A DNA stretch of 64,000 nt, taken from the NCBI RefSeq assembly GCF_001592965.1, contig NZ_LRPC01000001.1:248001-312000 (forward strand), given 5' to 3'. How positions within the stretch are numbered: position 1 is the stretch's first letter; each line of letters opens with the position of its first letter. This DNA comes from Roseivirga spongicola (lineage in GTDB: Bacteria > Bacteroidota > Bacteroidia > Cytophagales > Cyclobacteriaceae). The notes below the pieces were generated by a model. That model searched no databases. It was not told the origin of the DNA and saw nothing but the letters and a program-made list of their open reading frames with translations. Positions 35,012 to 43,637 of this stretch are shown in pieces. A program made the translations under genes and the position numbers.

Positions 35012-36316
35012 TTAGTTAACCTCAGAATAGAAAATCTTCAGCTTCAAATTATCTCTACTAAATGTAAACCCATTTAAGGACGAATTCATAAGAGAAGGGT
35101 AAACGAAGAAGTCATTTCTAGAAATCACGCCTGACTGATAGGCTTTTACAAACGAGGTAATAGACCCTGAATAGGTCTTTTTATCCGGATCATAAAATAA
35201 CCGCACAGGTGATGAACTACTCAGCGGATTGGCTCCATCTTCCTGAATTGATCTAAAGGTCAACCTATCAGGAATACGGGTATTTCTTTCATCAGTCATA
35301 TAAAACGACAAACTAAAAGGAGGGTATTCTCCATCAGGAAAATCTTCTATAGGGCCAATTGTTATTTCGGCAAGGTTAACGATCACTTCAGGAAAGTTAT
35401 TGCTAAACTCCTCTAAGCCAGAGAAATCTACTTTGGGCACTAAACCTTCACCAGCGTGGACACCTAACAAGGATGTCTCATACTCTGTACTCGTCTCAAC
35501 GACAGACTCAAAAGAACTACCCGACCTATCTACAGTCACATTATAAAAATTCGGCATCCCTGAGGCACTCATGGAGAACTCCTTATTTAAGGTCTCTGTA
35601 TTATCTGCATTAGGCTCACTGTAATAGAAGGCTAATTCAAAAGTAGAACCTGTCTGGATCCCGTAAATATTATTATCCATTACGGCATTAGCCTTAATAG
35701 CAAAACCAGGGAAGAAAGCTTCAAACTCATCTTGAGAGATAAACTTACTATCATCTGTTCTAACCCCTTCAAAAAATTCAGTTGCCCAATCCGCTGTCAC
35801 ATCCATAACATATACAGAGTCAAACGCATCTATCTGAAACTGACCACTGGCTAACAATTCATCTCCAATAGCAAGACTATTTGTGTTAATATAAGTAGTA
35901 TCATAAAACTCTTCGGCTATCGGGTATAGCTCTAAACTCAAAGCCCTATTTGCTAAGGCAGTGTCTATCAAATACCCAATTTTGAAATTGATCTGAACAG
36001 AGTCCAAAACAGCATCGTCAGATATATCTGGCTGATTTAGAACATTAGCTGCTAACCCTATATAACCAGTAGCTGAAACAGGATTACCAAATGGTGAATT
36101 ATTTAATTGTCCGAATAGTGCGATTGAAATATCGGAGGTGATTATCGAGTCCATTAAAACCATGGAAGCCCCAACAGGAACATCAACAGTTGAAAACTCT
36201 ACTGGAGCCACATCATCAGTTGCGATTCCAAATTCTCCTTTCTCCTCACAAGAATTGAAAATTGCGAGACCCAACATCAGAATCCCGCAATTTTTAATCT
36301 TAGCCAACAAGTTCAT
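35012..36316 (-). CDS. DUF4270 family lipoprotein
   Basis: Protein of 434 aa with a lipobox (LAIFNSC, Cys23). The layout matches the Bacteroidota DUF4270 family: an early segment giving paired beta repeats (LFGQLNNSPFGNPVSATGYIGL), a central all-beta body, and a late PDRLTFRSIQ...YSGSITSFVKAYQSG. The family is found downstream of a GT5-like gene in this phylum; function unknown, probably on the cell surface. Its ATG lies 17 nt inside the GT5 gene, so they are translationally coupled. Confidence 0.85.
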   Translation of the reverse strand: MNLLAKIKNCGILMLGLAIFNSCEEKGEFGIATDDVAPVEFSTVDVPVGASMVLMDSIITSDISIALFGQLNNSPFGNPVSATGYIGLAANVLNQPDISDDAVLDSVQINFKIGYLIDTALANRALSLELYPIAEEFYDTTYINTNSLAIGDELLASGQFQIDAFDSVYVMDVTADWATEFFEGVRTDDSKFISQDEFEAFFPGFAIKANAVMDNNIYGIQTGSTFELAFYYSEPNADNTETLNKEFSMSASGMPNFYNVTVDRSGSSFESVVETSTEYETSLLGVHAGEGLVPKVDFSGLEEFSNNFPEVIVNLAEITIGPIEDFPDGEYPPFSLSFYMTDERNTRIPDRLTFRSIQEDGANPLSSSSPVRLFYDPDKKTYSGSITSFVKAYQSGVISRNDFFVYPSLMNSSLNGFTFSRDNLKLKIFYSEVN

Positions 36317-37115
36317 TATATAAGTTATAGTACGAATCTAAAAAGTTATCGTCCTTTTCTATTGTATTAACTGTTTTCTGCTTTTCGATTTCCTCTAGAA
36401 GTTGGTTTAAGCTTTCGCTAACCTCTTCTTCTTCTGCTTTAATTACCGCATCGGCATATTCTGCACCGGTTTTAATAAAACCAGCAAAATCTGCAGACTT
36501 TAAGTTTTCGAGCATGCTATCAGAAATGTCCATCATTTTCACTTTATCCAATAACCCTTCATCAAACTGATGTGCAAAAGAATTATTATAGATAGTGAAT
36601 ACTGATTTCGTTTCTTGGAATAGGGGATCGTTTTTGTAGGTAGTTTTTAAATACAATGGAATCAGACTTGTCATCCAATCATTACAGTGAACGATATCAG
36701 GAGCCCAGCCTAATTTCTTCACGGTTTCCAGAACGCCCTTACAGAAGAAAATGGCTCTCTCATCGTTATCCTTGTAGAAGTTGTCGTTCTTATCGAAGAA
36801 CACAGACTTTCTATGGAAATAATCCTCATTGTCGATGAAATACACCTGAAGCTTAGCATTCGGAATAGACGCCACTTTAATAACTAATGGCTTTTCTTCC
36901 TCTCCTACGGCAATGTTAATTCCCGATAGCCTCACTACTTCGTGCAACCTGTTCTTTCTCTCATTAATGAGACCGAAGCGAGGAACCAAAATCCTAATCT
37001 CCATACCTCTCTCTTGCATAGCTTGTGGCAATTTGCGCACAAAATCTGCAACTGCTGAAGTTTGGAGGAAGGGGTTAATCTCACTCGCTACGTAAAGAAT
37101 CCTTAATTTTGACAT
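36300..37115 (-). CDS. GT5 glycogen/starch synthase N-terminal-domain protein, half length
   Basis: Protein of 271 aa homologous to the N-terminal Rossmann domain of GT5 glycogen synthases (RILYVASEINPFLQTSAVADFVRKLP; EIRILVPRFG; WAPDIVHCNDWMTSLIPLYLKT; AHQFDEGLL). The usual enzyme has about 480 residues; the C-terminal GT-B domain is missing. The ADP-glucose-binding KxGGL motif is replaced by QTSAV, so catalytic activity is doubtful. No frameshift is seen and it overlaps the next gene, so this is an intact shortened protein. It may be a regulatory or scaffold relative. The promoter box lies at 37159-37166. Confidence 0.87.
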   Translation of the reverse strand: MSKLRILYVASEINPFLQTSAVADFVRKLPQAMQERGMEIRILVPRFGLINERKNRLHEVVRLSGINIAVGEEEKPLVIKVASIPNAKLQVYFIDNEDYFHRKSVFFDKNDNFYKDNDERAIFFCKGVLETVKKLGWAPDIVHCNDWMTSLIPLYLKTTYKNDPLFQETKSVFTIYNNSFAHQFDEGLLDKVKMMDISDSMLENLKSADFAGFIKTGAEYADAVIKAEEEEVSESLNQLLEEIEKQKTVNTIEKDDNFLDSYYNLYNELVG

Positions 37116-37158
37116 ATTTAATGGAAATTTAATGAAACCTCTTTGCTAAAAAGAAGCA

Positions 37159-37166
37159 CAAAATTA
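37159..37166 (-). promoter_or_regulatory. candidate -7 box of GT5-like/DUF4270 operon
   Basis: The minus strand reads TAATTTTG (TAnnTTTG), 43 nt upstream of the GT5-like ATG, in the 136-nt divergent gap with panC. Confidence 0.42.
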
Positions 37167-37251
37167 CGGATTTTTGGTCAATTTTCCTCCAAAGGAACGA
37201 AAAAGCCTCAGGAGTCTTTTCTTTTTCGTAGTTAATATTGGTTAATACTTC

Positions 37252-38097
37252 ATGAAAGTTTTCAAAACAATCCATCAATTGCGAGAGCACCTCTCACCAC
37301 TCAGGAGCCAAACCAAAATTGGTCTAGTACCAACAATGGGAGCGCTTCATCAGGGGCACATCTCTTTGGTTGAAGAATCAAAAAAGAAATCCCAATTCAC
37401 TGTAGCTTCCATCTTTGTCAACCCTACACAGTTCAATAACCCTGAGGATCTAAAGAAATACCCAAAAACTTTAGAATCAGACTTAGCTAAACTAAGTGAA
37501 GCTGGATGCGACATTGCTTTTGTTCCAGACGACTCGGAAATATATCCTAGAAAACCAGAAATTAAGATAGACCTAGGACCAATAACTACTGAGCTTGAAG
37601 GTAAATTTAGACCTGGGCACTTTAATGGTGTAGGTTTAGTAGTATCTAAGCTCTTCCACATAGTGCAACCCGACCTAGCATTCTTTGGCCAGAAAGACCT
37701 CCAACAATTCTATGTAATCAAAAAACTAGTAACTGAGCTTAATTTTCCAGTAGAGTTACACATGGTAACAACCCAGAGGGAGGCCAACGGCCTAGCTATG
37801 TCTTCTCGTAACATGAGGCTTTCTGCCGATGAAATAAAAGAGGCAAGCATGCTCTATAAAGCCCTAAAGATATCTCAAAACATGCTCTTAGCTCAAAGCG
37901 ACATCAAGGAAGTCAAGGCTCAAGTTCAAGAACTATTCAGCCAATCTGAGCGTTTGGAGCTCGAGTATTTTGAGGTAATAGACACATCTAGCTTCAAACC
38001 TTTATTAAAAGTAAAAGACAGTAGAAAAACAGCTATGTGCATAGCTGCAGAAATTGGAAGCGTAAGGTTAATAGATAACTTGCTATTAAATTCTTAA
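37252..38097 (+). CDS. panC: pantothenate synthetase
   Basis: PanC, 281 aa, condenses pantoate and beta-alanine with ATP. The HIGH-like motif is MGALHQGHISLVEESK (residues about 29-44), followed by SIFVNPTQFNNPEDL, FFGQKDLQQFYVIKKLV and the KMSKS-equivalent GLAMSSRNMRLS. Length is normal. panD begins 27 nt downstream, so both enzymes of pantothenate synthesis from aspartate-derived beta-alanine are coexpressed. Confidence 0.97.
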   Translation: MKVFKTIHQLREHLSPLRSQTKIGLVPTMGALHQGHISLVEESKKKSQFTVASIFVNPTQFNNPEDLKKYPKTLESDLAKLSEAGCDIAFVPDDSEIYPRKPEIKIDLGPITTELEGKFRPGHFNGVGLVVSKLFHIVQPDLAFFGQKDLQQFYVIKKLVTELNFPVELHMVTTQREANGLAMSSRNMRLSADEIKEASMLYKALKISQNMLLAQSDIKEVKAQVQELFSQSERLELEYFEVIDTSSFKPLLKVKDSRKTAMCIAAEIGSVRLIDNLLLNS

Positions 38098-38124
38098 CTT
38101 TGCGCCCGTTTTGGGGGAAAGGAA

Positions 38125-38472
38125 ATGCAATTAGAAATATTCAAATCGAAAATACACAGGGCAAAAGTTACTCAAGCAGAGCTTCACTACGTTGGTAGCA
38201 TTACTCTCGATGAGACCTTAATGGAGGCTGCAGATATTATTGAGAACGAAAAGGTTCAAATCGTAAATGTAAATAACGGTGAGCGATTCGACACCTATGT
38301 GATTAAAGGTGAAAAAGACAGTGGAACAGTTTGTCTTAATGGCCCTGCAGCAAGAAAAGTACAAGTTGGCGACATTATTATCATTGTTTCTTATGCCATT
38401 ATGGAAAGAGAAGAAGCAAAGAACCATCAGCCAATAATTATCTTCCCAGATCAGAACAACAGCATTAAATAG
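38125..38472 (+). CDS. panD: aspartate 1-decarboxylase proenzyme
   Basis: PanD, 115 aa, decarboxylates aspartate to beta-alanine. The self-cleavage site Gly24-Ser25 (YVGSITLDE) generates the pyruvoyl cofactor on Ser25. [18 protein letters not shown] and [21 protein letters not shown] are typical. It forms an operon with panC and precedes a flippase-like membrane gene by 5 nt. Confidence 0.97.
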   Translation: MQLEIFKSKIHRAKVTQAELHYVGSITLDETLMEAADIIENEKVQIVNVNNGERFDTYVIKGEKDSGTVCLNGPAARKVQVGDIIIIVSYAIMEREEAKNHQPIIIFPDQNNSIK

Positions 38473-38477
38473 TCAGA

Positions 38478-39500
38478 TTGAAGCTAAACGTTAAAGAAGC
38501 TGCCAAGTACGCTTTTGTACTCATCTTAACAGGAGCCATATTTTGGTATCTTTTTAGACAAATTCAATTAGACGATTTTAAATCTGCTTTAAGTCAATTC
38601 AATTTTTGGTGGATTGGCCTGAGCATATTTCTGTCAATTTTCAGCCACTTTCTCAGAGCTTGGAGGTGGAAACTATTGCTTCAGGGCTCTGATTACTCTG
38701 CTAATTTATCCAACAGCTATTTCGCTGTAATGATTGGCTACTTGGCCAACTCTATATTTCCAAGACTGGGAGAGGTGACTCGCTGCGGAATACTGAATAA
38801 AACGGATAAAGTCCCTGTTTCAATTTCCTTAGGTACGGTGGTTACTGAAAGAGTCATTGACTTGTTTATACTACTAATAGTTACTGCAGTTACTTTTTTG
38901 CTACAGTTCAATTTGCTGGAAAGTTATTTCAACAATGGCCTATTGAGCCTCAAAACCAAGCTTATAGACAATTGGTGGATATTAGGATTGCTATTCGTAC
39001 TAGGGATTTTTGGGCTTTACCTGCTTTTTTATACCAGCTTAGGCAAAAGAGTAAAACTGGTTGGCAAAGTTAGAGACTTTGTAGGCGGGCTCTGGACTGG
39101 CATAACCAGCCTCAAACATGTAAAGAATCAGTTCGGATTTTGGATCTCTACTCTAGGCATTTGGGTTCTTTACTTTTTTATGCTTTACGTTATCACCTTT
39201 GGTTCTCCATTAACAGAAAACCTTGGCATTTTGGCAGGCCTTTCCATATTAGTAATGGGCAGTTTTGGCATGGCCACCCCAATTCCTAATGGTGTTGGCG
39301 CATTTCATACCCTAGTAGCAGGTGTTTTAGTACTTTATGGCATAGATCAGCAAGAGGGAATAATTTTTGCAACCATCATGCACACATCACAATTCATTAC
39401 TGTTTTGGTGATTGGTTCCATAAGTTTAATCTTGGTGAACATTAAGCATAAAAGGCAAAGTAAAATTGGAAACTCCGAACAAAATAAAGTCGAAGAGTGA
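38478..39500 (+). CDS. lysylphosphatidylglycerol synthase TM region/UPF0104 (YbhN-like) flippase protein
   Basis: Integral membrane protein of 340 aa with about eight helices, of the UPF0104/AglD2-type family ([70 protein letters not shown]). Members resemble the flippase half of MprF and may move lipids. The start is TTG at 38478: the first in-frame ATG lies inside the third helix, about 75 residues later. It follows panD by 5 nt, and its 3' end overlaps rfaE2 by 35 nt. Confidence 0.88.
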   Translation: MKLNVKEAAKYAFVLILTGAIFWYLFRQIQLDDFKSALSQFNFWWIGLSIFLSIFSHFLRAWRWKLLLQGSDYSANLSNSYFAVMIGYLANSIFPRLGEVTRCGILNKTDKVPVSISLGTVVTERVIDLFILLIVTAVTFLLQFNLLESYFNNGLLSLKTKLIDNWWILGLLFVLGIFGLYLLFYTSLGKRVKLVGKVRDFVGGLWTGITSLKHVKNQFGFWISTLGIWVLYFFMLYVITFGSPLTENLGILAGLSILVMGSFGMATPIPNGVGAFHTLVAGVLVLYGIDQQEGIIFATIMHTSQFITVLVIGSISLILVNIKHKRQSKIGNSEQNKVEE

Positions 39501-39945
39501 CCTGAAGTCGCAAATCAGAGACTGGCAGGCAGAAGGGCAAAAAGTAGTTTTTACCAATGGTTGCTTCGACATACTCCATCTTGGACATATAGATTATCTA
39601 GAAAAAGCTAGAGCGGCCGGAGACAAATTAGTTGTAGGACTAAATTCTGATGAGTCTGTTTGCAAACTGAAAGGACCAAAAAGACCGATCAACAAAGAAT
39701 ATGCTCGTTCGAGGATGTTAGCCGCCTTTTCATTTGTTGATGGCGTAACCGTATTTGGAGAAGACACCCCGAAAGAACTGATTGAGTTTTTATTGCCAGA
39801 TATACTCATAAAAGGAAGCGACTATACCGTTGAAACTATTGTGGGGGCAGACATCGTTTTAAAGCATGGTGGAGAGGTGAAAACCATTAATTTGGTGGAC
39901 GGCTTTTCAACAACAAACATAATTGAGAAGATAAAAGAGAAGTAA
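39466..39945 (+). CDS. rfaE2: D-glycero-beta-D-manno-heptose 1-phosphate adenylyltransferase
   Basis: Stand-alone RfaE domain II of 159 aa that makes ADP-heptose from heptose 1-phosphate and ATP for LPS inner core. The nucleotidyltransferase HxGH motif is [20 protein letters not shown], followed by [20 protein letters not shown] and [27 protein letters not shown] 39466 is taken as start because the residues before the core ([13 protein letters not shown]) look like family N-termini; no nearby ATG exists. It overlaps the upstream gene by 35 nt. The kinase partner rfaE1 is not here. Confidence 0.94.
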   Translation: METPNKIKSKSDLKSQIRDWQAEGQKVVFTNGCFDILHLGHIDYLEKARAAGDKLVVGLNSDESVCKLKGPKRPINKEYARSRMLAAFSFVDGVTVFGEDTPKELIEFLLPDILIKGSDYTVETIVGADIVLKHGGEVKTINLVDGFSTTNIIEKIKEK

Positions 39946-39946
39946 T

Positions 39947-40633
39947 ATGTATATAGTATTAGTCATAGGAATAATGATTGTGAGCTTAGTAGTTCAGCAA
40001 TCATTAAAGAGCAAATTCAATAAGTATTCAAAAGTTGGATTACAGATTGGTTTAAGCGGAAAAGAAATAGCAGAGCTAATGCTTAAAGACAATGGTATTT
40101 ATGATGTGAATGTAGTTTCTGTGCAAGGCAGGTTAACCGATCACTATAACCCAACTGACAAGACTGTAAACCTAAGCCCTGAAGTATATAGCGGGCGTTC
40201 TGTAATGGCAGCAGCCGTTGCCGCTCACGAATGCGGACACGCAGTGCAGCACGCTAGAGCATACGGACCTTTAGAAATGAGATCAGCCTTGGTTCCACTA
40301 CAGCAAGCGGGGGGTAGAATGATGAACTTTCTATTTATGGCACTATTGATTGGTTCTTTCGGTCTGTCATTGATACCCCAAACTTGGGCAATCCTTGGAA
40401 TTATAGCAGCTTATGCCATATTCACCATATTTGCTTTTGTAACGCTTCCGGTAGAATATGACGCCACCAAAAGAGCTTTAGCTTGGGTAGAAGAAAGAAA
40501 TATTACCACAGGTGAAGAGCATGGCATGGCAAAAGATGCTTTAAATGCCGCTGCCAGAACCTATTTAGTAGCTGCTCTTGGCTCTCTAGCCATGTTACTC
40601 TACTGGGTTTTAGCATTCTTAGGTAATGATTGA
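39947..40633 (+). CDS. YugP-type membrane zinc metallopeptidase
   Basis: Protein of 228 aa with a first N-terminal helix, the zinc motif HECGHA near residue 93 (VAAAVAAHECGHAVQHARAYGP, split by me into the motif), then two to three further helices and the third-ligand region LPVEYDATKRALAWV. This is the YugP/DUF zinc-dependent peptidase family found across bacteria, with unknown substrates. It starts 1 nt after rfaE2, closing the panC-panD-flippase-rfaE2 run. Confidence 0.92.
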   Translation: MYIVLVIGIMIVSLVVQQSLKSKFNKYSKVGLQIGLSGKEIAELMLKDNGIYDVNVVSVQGRLTDHYNPTDKTVNLSPEVYSGRSVMAAAVAAHECGHAVQHARAYGPLEMRSALVPLQQAGGRMMNFLFMALLIGSFGLSLIPQTWAILGIIAAYAIFTIFAFVTLPVEYDATKRALAWVEERNITTGEEHGMAKDALNAAARTYLVAALGSLAMLLYWVLAFLGND

Positions 40634-40656
40634 TTAGAATTTTATCCACATTATTA

Positions 40657-40664
40657 TAACTTTG
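40657..40664 (+). promoter_or_regulatory. candidate -7 box of acyl-CoA dehydrogenase gene
   Basis: TAACTTTG is an exact TAnnTTTG match 29 nt before the ATG. A TTA (40634-40636) stands 20 nt upstream, close to the -33 TTG consensus. The box is abutted by a perfect palindrome (see 40662-40683). Confidence 0.5.
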
Positions 40665-40683
40665 CCTAACAAACGTTAGGCAA
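40662..40683. promoter_or_regulatory. perfect palindrome overlapping the acyl-CoA dehydrogenase promoter
   Basis: TTGCCTAAC (40662-40670) and GTTAGGCAA (40675-40683) are perfect 9-bp arms around AAAC. The left arm overlaps the last bases of the -7 box, so a repressor bound here would block transcription. The run AATTTTATTT after it also permits a terminator for the upstream metallopeptidase operon. An operator or a terminator, or both, are compatible with the sequence. Confidence 0.6.
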
Positions 40684-40693
40684 TTTTATTTCT

Positions 40694-41833
40694 ATGAATT
40701 TCGAATTAACAGAAGAACAGATAGCTGTAAGAGATGCAGCGAGGGAATTTGCTCAAACAGAGCTTCTTCCGGGTGTTATTGAAAGGGATGACAAACAGGA
40801 ATTCCCAGCAGAGCAAATCAAAAAAATGGGTGAGCTCGGCTTTATGGGAATGATGGTAGACCCTAAGTATGGAGGGGGCGGAATGGATACCGTTTCTTAC
40901 GTTTTGGCGATGGAAGAAATTTCTAAAATAGATGCATCGGCTAGCGTTTGTATGTCTGTAAACAACAGCTTAGTTTGTTGGGGATTAGAAAAATTTGGTA
41001 CTGAAGAACAAAAGGAAAAGTACCTTAAACCATTGGCATCAGGCGAAAAAATTGGTGCATTCTGTCTTTCAGAGCCAGAAGCAGGTTCTGACGCCACTTC
41101 GCAGAAAACTACCGCAGAAGACAAAGGCGACCACTACTTGTTGAATGGAACTAAAAACTGGATCACAAACGGTAACTCAGCGTCTATTTATTTAGTAATT
41201 GCTCAAACCGACCGTGAAAAAGGACATAAAGGAATCAATTGCCTAATTGTTGAAAAAGGCATGGATGGCTTTGTTGTAGGTAAAAAAGAAGACAAGCTTG
41301 GTATTAGAGGTTCTGATACCCACTCTTTGATGTTTACCGATGTAAAAGTTCCGAAAGAAAATAGAATAGGTGAAGACGGCTTCGGTTTCAAATTCGCTAT
41401 GTCTACTTTAAATGGAGGAAGAATTGGAATCGCTTCTCAAGCACTAGGAATTGCTTCTGGAGCTTATGAATTGGCTCTTGCATATTCTAAAGAAAGAAAA
41501 GCATTTGGTAAGCCAATTAGTCAGCACCAAGCCATTCAATTTAAGCTGGCCGATATGGCAACTGAAATTGATGCCGCTAGACTTCTTTGCCTTCAAGCTG
41601 CTTACCTAAAAGATCAGAAGAAAGACTTTGGCAAGCAAAGTGCAATGGCCAAACTATACGCTTCTAAAGTAGCCATGGACGTTACCGTAGAGGCAGTACA
41701 AGTGCATGGTGGCTATGGCTATGTAAAAGAGTACCATGTAGAGCGTTTGATGCGTGATGCAAAAATTACTCAGATTTACGAAGGAACTTCAGAAATACAA
41801 AAGATCGTGATCTCGAGAGAGTTATTGAAATAA
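40694..41833 (+). CDS. acyl-CoA dehydrogenase
   Basis: FAD-dependent acyl-CoA dehydrogenase of 379 aa, full length for the short/medium-chain class. Motifs include FCLSEPEAGSDA, WITNG, SDTHSLMFTDVKVPKENRIG, and QIYEGTSEIQKIVISRELL, where the Glu of YEGT is the catalytic base. It introduces the alpha-beta double bond in fatty or branched-chain acyl-CoA. It is monocistronic: preceded by its own promoter/palindrome and followed by a strong terminator. Confidence 0.97.
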   Translation: MNFELTEEQIAVRDAAREFAQTELLPGVIERDDKQEFPAEQIKKMGELGFMGMMVDPKYGGGGMDTVSYVLAMEEISKIDASASVCMSVNNSLVCWGLEKFGTEEQKEKYLKPLASGEKIGAFCLSEPEAGSDATSQKTTAEDKGDHYLLNGTKNWITNGNSASIYLVIAQTDREKGHKGINCLIVEKGMDGFVVGKKEDKLGIRGSDTHSLMFTDVKVPKENRIGEDGFGFKFAMSTLNGGRIGIASQALGIASGAYELALAYSKERKAFGKPISQHQAIQFKLADMATEIDAARLLCLQAAYLKDQKKDFGKQSAMAKLYASKVAMDVTVEAVQVHGGYGYVKEYHVERLMRDAKITQIYEGTSEIQKIVISRELLK

Positions 41834-41849
41834 TTAGAATTGTTCAAAT

Positions 41850-41896
41850 ATTATGACCATTGGTATATTGATTCATGCCAATGGTCATTTTTTTTG
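41850..41896 (+). terminator. Rho-independent terminator after acyl-CoA dehydrogenase
   Basis: An 11-bp perfect stem ATGACCATTGG (41853-41863)/CCAATGGTCAT (41878-41888) with a 14-nt loop runs into eight T. It lies 19 nt beyond the stop codon. Confidence 0.9.
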
Positions 41897-41963
41897 GAAA
41901 ATTCCAAGATGAAAAAATTTTCAATGTTACCTTAGTATCGGACTGTAACTTTTTAAAGAGACC

Positions 41964-42887
41964 ATGGAAGACTACAACAAGATTATTGAATCTTTAGGTG
42001 TCCGGTTTATCAAAAGCCGTAATATTAAAATTGCCAAATCGATTACCATCAACAACTTTTATGATGTTGAAAACACCATCATTATTGTAAATAATGGCGA
42101 TATCTACTTCGGGCCAGACCAAGAGAAGGTTTCTGAAGGAGATATGCTATTTATTCCTGGTGGTAAATCTCTTAACATTTCATTTGGGTCATCAACAGCC
42201 CCTGCTATTAACAATGACGAATTCATTTCGAACAAAAAGAAGTACTTGCAAAATGCTTCTGAGTCTGAAATAAACGACTATGATGTAGATGGATTCAGCC
42301 AAGTTATGTTTGAGGCTAAGGTGTTCGATTCAGTGAACTTCTTCTCTTCACTGAACATCACTCCATTTGCCATTAAGGGATCTAGCCTCATTGCCGACCT
42401 CATAAGATTAATTATTGAGGAAGACAATTCTGTGAAGCCTGGTAAAAACAGAATTATCAAGCTAAACACTGAATACTTAGTTGTTGAGATAATCAGATAC
42501 ATCTTAGACAACAGGCTATTCGTAGAGCAATTGGTAACCAACAGCACCTACTTTAAAGACCCAAGACTCATCGATATCTTTAACTACATCAAAGAGAATA
42601 TTGGTGGAGATCTTTCTAACAAAGTATTAGCAAGAGTTGCTAATGTTTCTGAAGACTACGTTGGGCAATATTTCAAAATGCTTACCGGAATAAACCCTCA
42701 AGACTACATTGAGTACCAGAGAATGGAAGCAGCCGTAGACCTACTTAGAACTACCAAGAAAAGCATTCGAGACATTGGTAAAGAAGTTGGGTACAAAGAC
42801 ACCGCTTATTTCTGTAGGAGATTTAAGATGATGTTCGGTATTCCTGCAGGTAAAATGAGAAGAAGAGAGAGCTTAATTAACGTTTAA
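41964..42887 (+). CDS. AraC family transcriptional regulator
   Basis: Regulator of 307 aa. The C-terminal domain (about residues 195-300) is a double helix-turn-helix AraC domain: IFNYIKENIGGDLSNKVLARVANVSEDYVGQYFKMLTG for the first helix pair and TKKSIRDIGKEVGYKDTAYFCRRFKMMFGIPAG for the second. The N-terminal 180 residues look cupin-like (GDIYFGPDQEKVSEGDMLFIPGG), with no obvious ligand residues. A box TAACTTTT, one mismatch from TAnnTTTG, lies at 41946-41953. Target genes unknown. Its 3' end overlaps pcrB by 15 nt. Confidence 0.92.
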   Translation: MEDYNKIIESLGVRFIKSRNIKIAKSITINNFYDVENTIIIVNNGDIYFGPDQEKVSEGDMLFIPGGKSLNISFGSSTAPAINNDEFISNKKKYLQNASESEINDYDVDGFSQVMFEAKVFDSVNFFSSLNITPFAIKGSSLIADLIRLIIEEDNSVKPGKNRIIKLNTEYLVVEIIRYILDNRLFVEQLVTNSTYFKDPRLIDIFNYIKENIGGDLSNKVLARVANVSEDYVGQYFKMLTGINPQDYIEYQRMEAAVDLLRTTKKSIRDIGKEVGYKDTAYFCRRFKMMFGIPAGKMRRRESLINV

Positions 42888-43637
42888 GGTCTCATTAAAA
42901 ACTTGAACAATATCAGAAGCCTCGGTCATTAGATCGAGGTTTTTTTGTACCCCATTACCAATAACCACAACATCTGCCCCAGCCTCATAGGCACGTTTAA
43001 TTTTCTCTTTAGTATTTAAGCCACCACCTACTATTAAGGGCACAGATGTATTGCTTTTAACAGACCTGATTATGCGCTGAGCAATTGGCTCCTCTGCACC
43101 ACTCCCTGCATCTAGATAAATTAACTGCATGCCAAGCATCTCACCAGCCAAAGCAGTACTTGCTGCCAAATTAGGCTTATCGTTGGGTAATGGTTGAGAG
43201 TTACTCATGTAAGAGGCGCTCGTTGGCCTACCAGAATTAACTAGCATATACCCCGTAGGAATAACTTCAAGATTACTCTTCTTTATAACTGGAGCCGCCA
43301 CAACATGCTGCCCAATAAGCAACTCAGGGTTTCTGCCAGATATTAATGAAATAAACAAAATAGCATCTGCTTCAGCCGAAATCTGTATGGCATTGCCAGG
43401 GAAAAGAACGCAAGGAATGTTAGTGTAAGACTTAATGAAACTTACCGCTTCATGAATGAAGTTAGAAGTAACATGACTTCCCCCTACAAAAATGTAGTCT
43501 ACCTTATTCTCAATACATCGGTTAAGACACTGCACAAGCCCCGACTCATCTAGATCGTCCGGATCTATCAATACCGCTAAGCTCTTTCGTGCACCTTTTG
43601 TATTCTCTTGGATTTTATTCAGAACCCTCTTTGTCAT
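42873..43637 (-). CDS. pcrB: geranylgeranylglyceryl/heptaprenylglyceryl phosphate synthase (PcrB/GGGPS family)
   Basis: TIM-barrel prenyltransferase of 254 aa that joins glycerol 1-phosphate to a polyprenyl diphosphate to form an ether lipid precursor. Motifs include LAVLIDPDDLD, DYIFVGGSHVTSNF, PCVLFPGNAIQIS, FISLISGRNPELLIG, IPTGYMLVNSG, YLDAGSGAEEPI, and the phosphate-binding VPLIVGGGLNTKEK, GADVVVIGNG. Archaea use this enzyme for membrane lipids; the bacterial role in Bacteroidota is less clear. It overlaps the Lys-rich protein gene by 23 nt. Confidence 0.93.
   Translation of the reverse strand: MTKRVLNKIQENTKGARKSLAVLIDPDDLDESGLVQCLNRCIENKVDYIFVGGSHVTSNFIHEAVSFIKSYTNIPCVLFPGNAIQISAEADAILFISLISGRNPELLIGQHVVAAPVIKKSNLEVIPTGYMLVNSGRPTSASYMSNSQPLPNDKPNLAASTALAGEMLGMQLIYLDAGSGAEEPIAQRIIRSVKSNTSVPLIVGGGLNTKEKIKRAYEAGADVVVIGNGVQKNLDLMTEASDIVQVFNETLNVN
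42920..42946 (+). terminator. Rho-independent terminator of AraC gene, nested in pcrB
   Basis: CCTCGGT (42920-42926) pairs with ATCGAGG (42933-42939), with one G-T wobble, across a 6-nt loop and is followed by seven T. It lies 33 nt after the AraC-type gene's stop but inside the last codons of pcrB on the other strand. Confidence 0.75.

Noticed and set aside
36300-37115. Pseudogene call for the half-length glycogen synthase
   Set aside because: The frame is intact, has a promoter box and overlaps the next gene; it is better seen as a genuine shortened protein.
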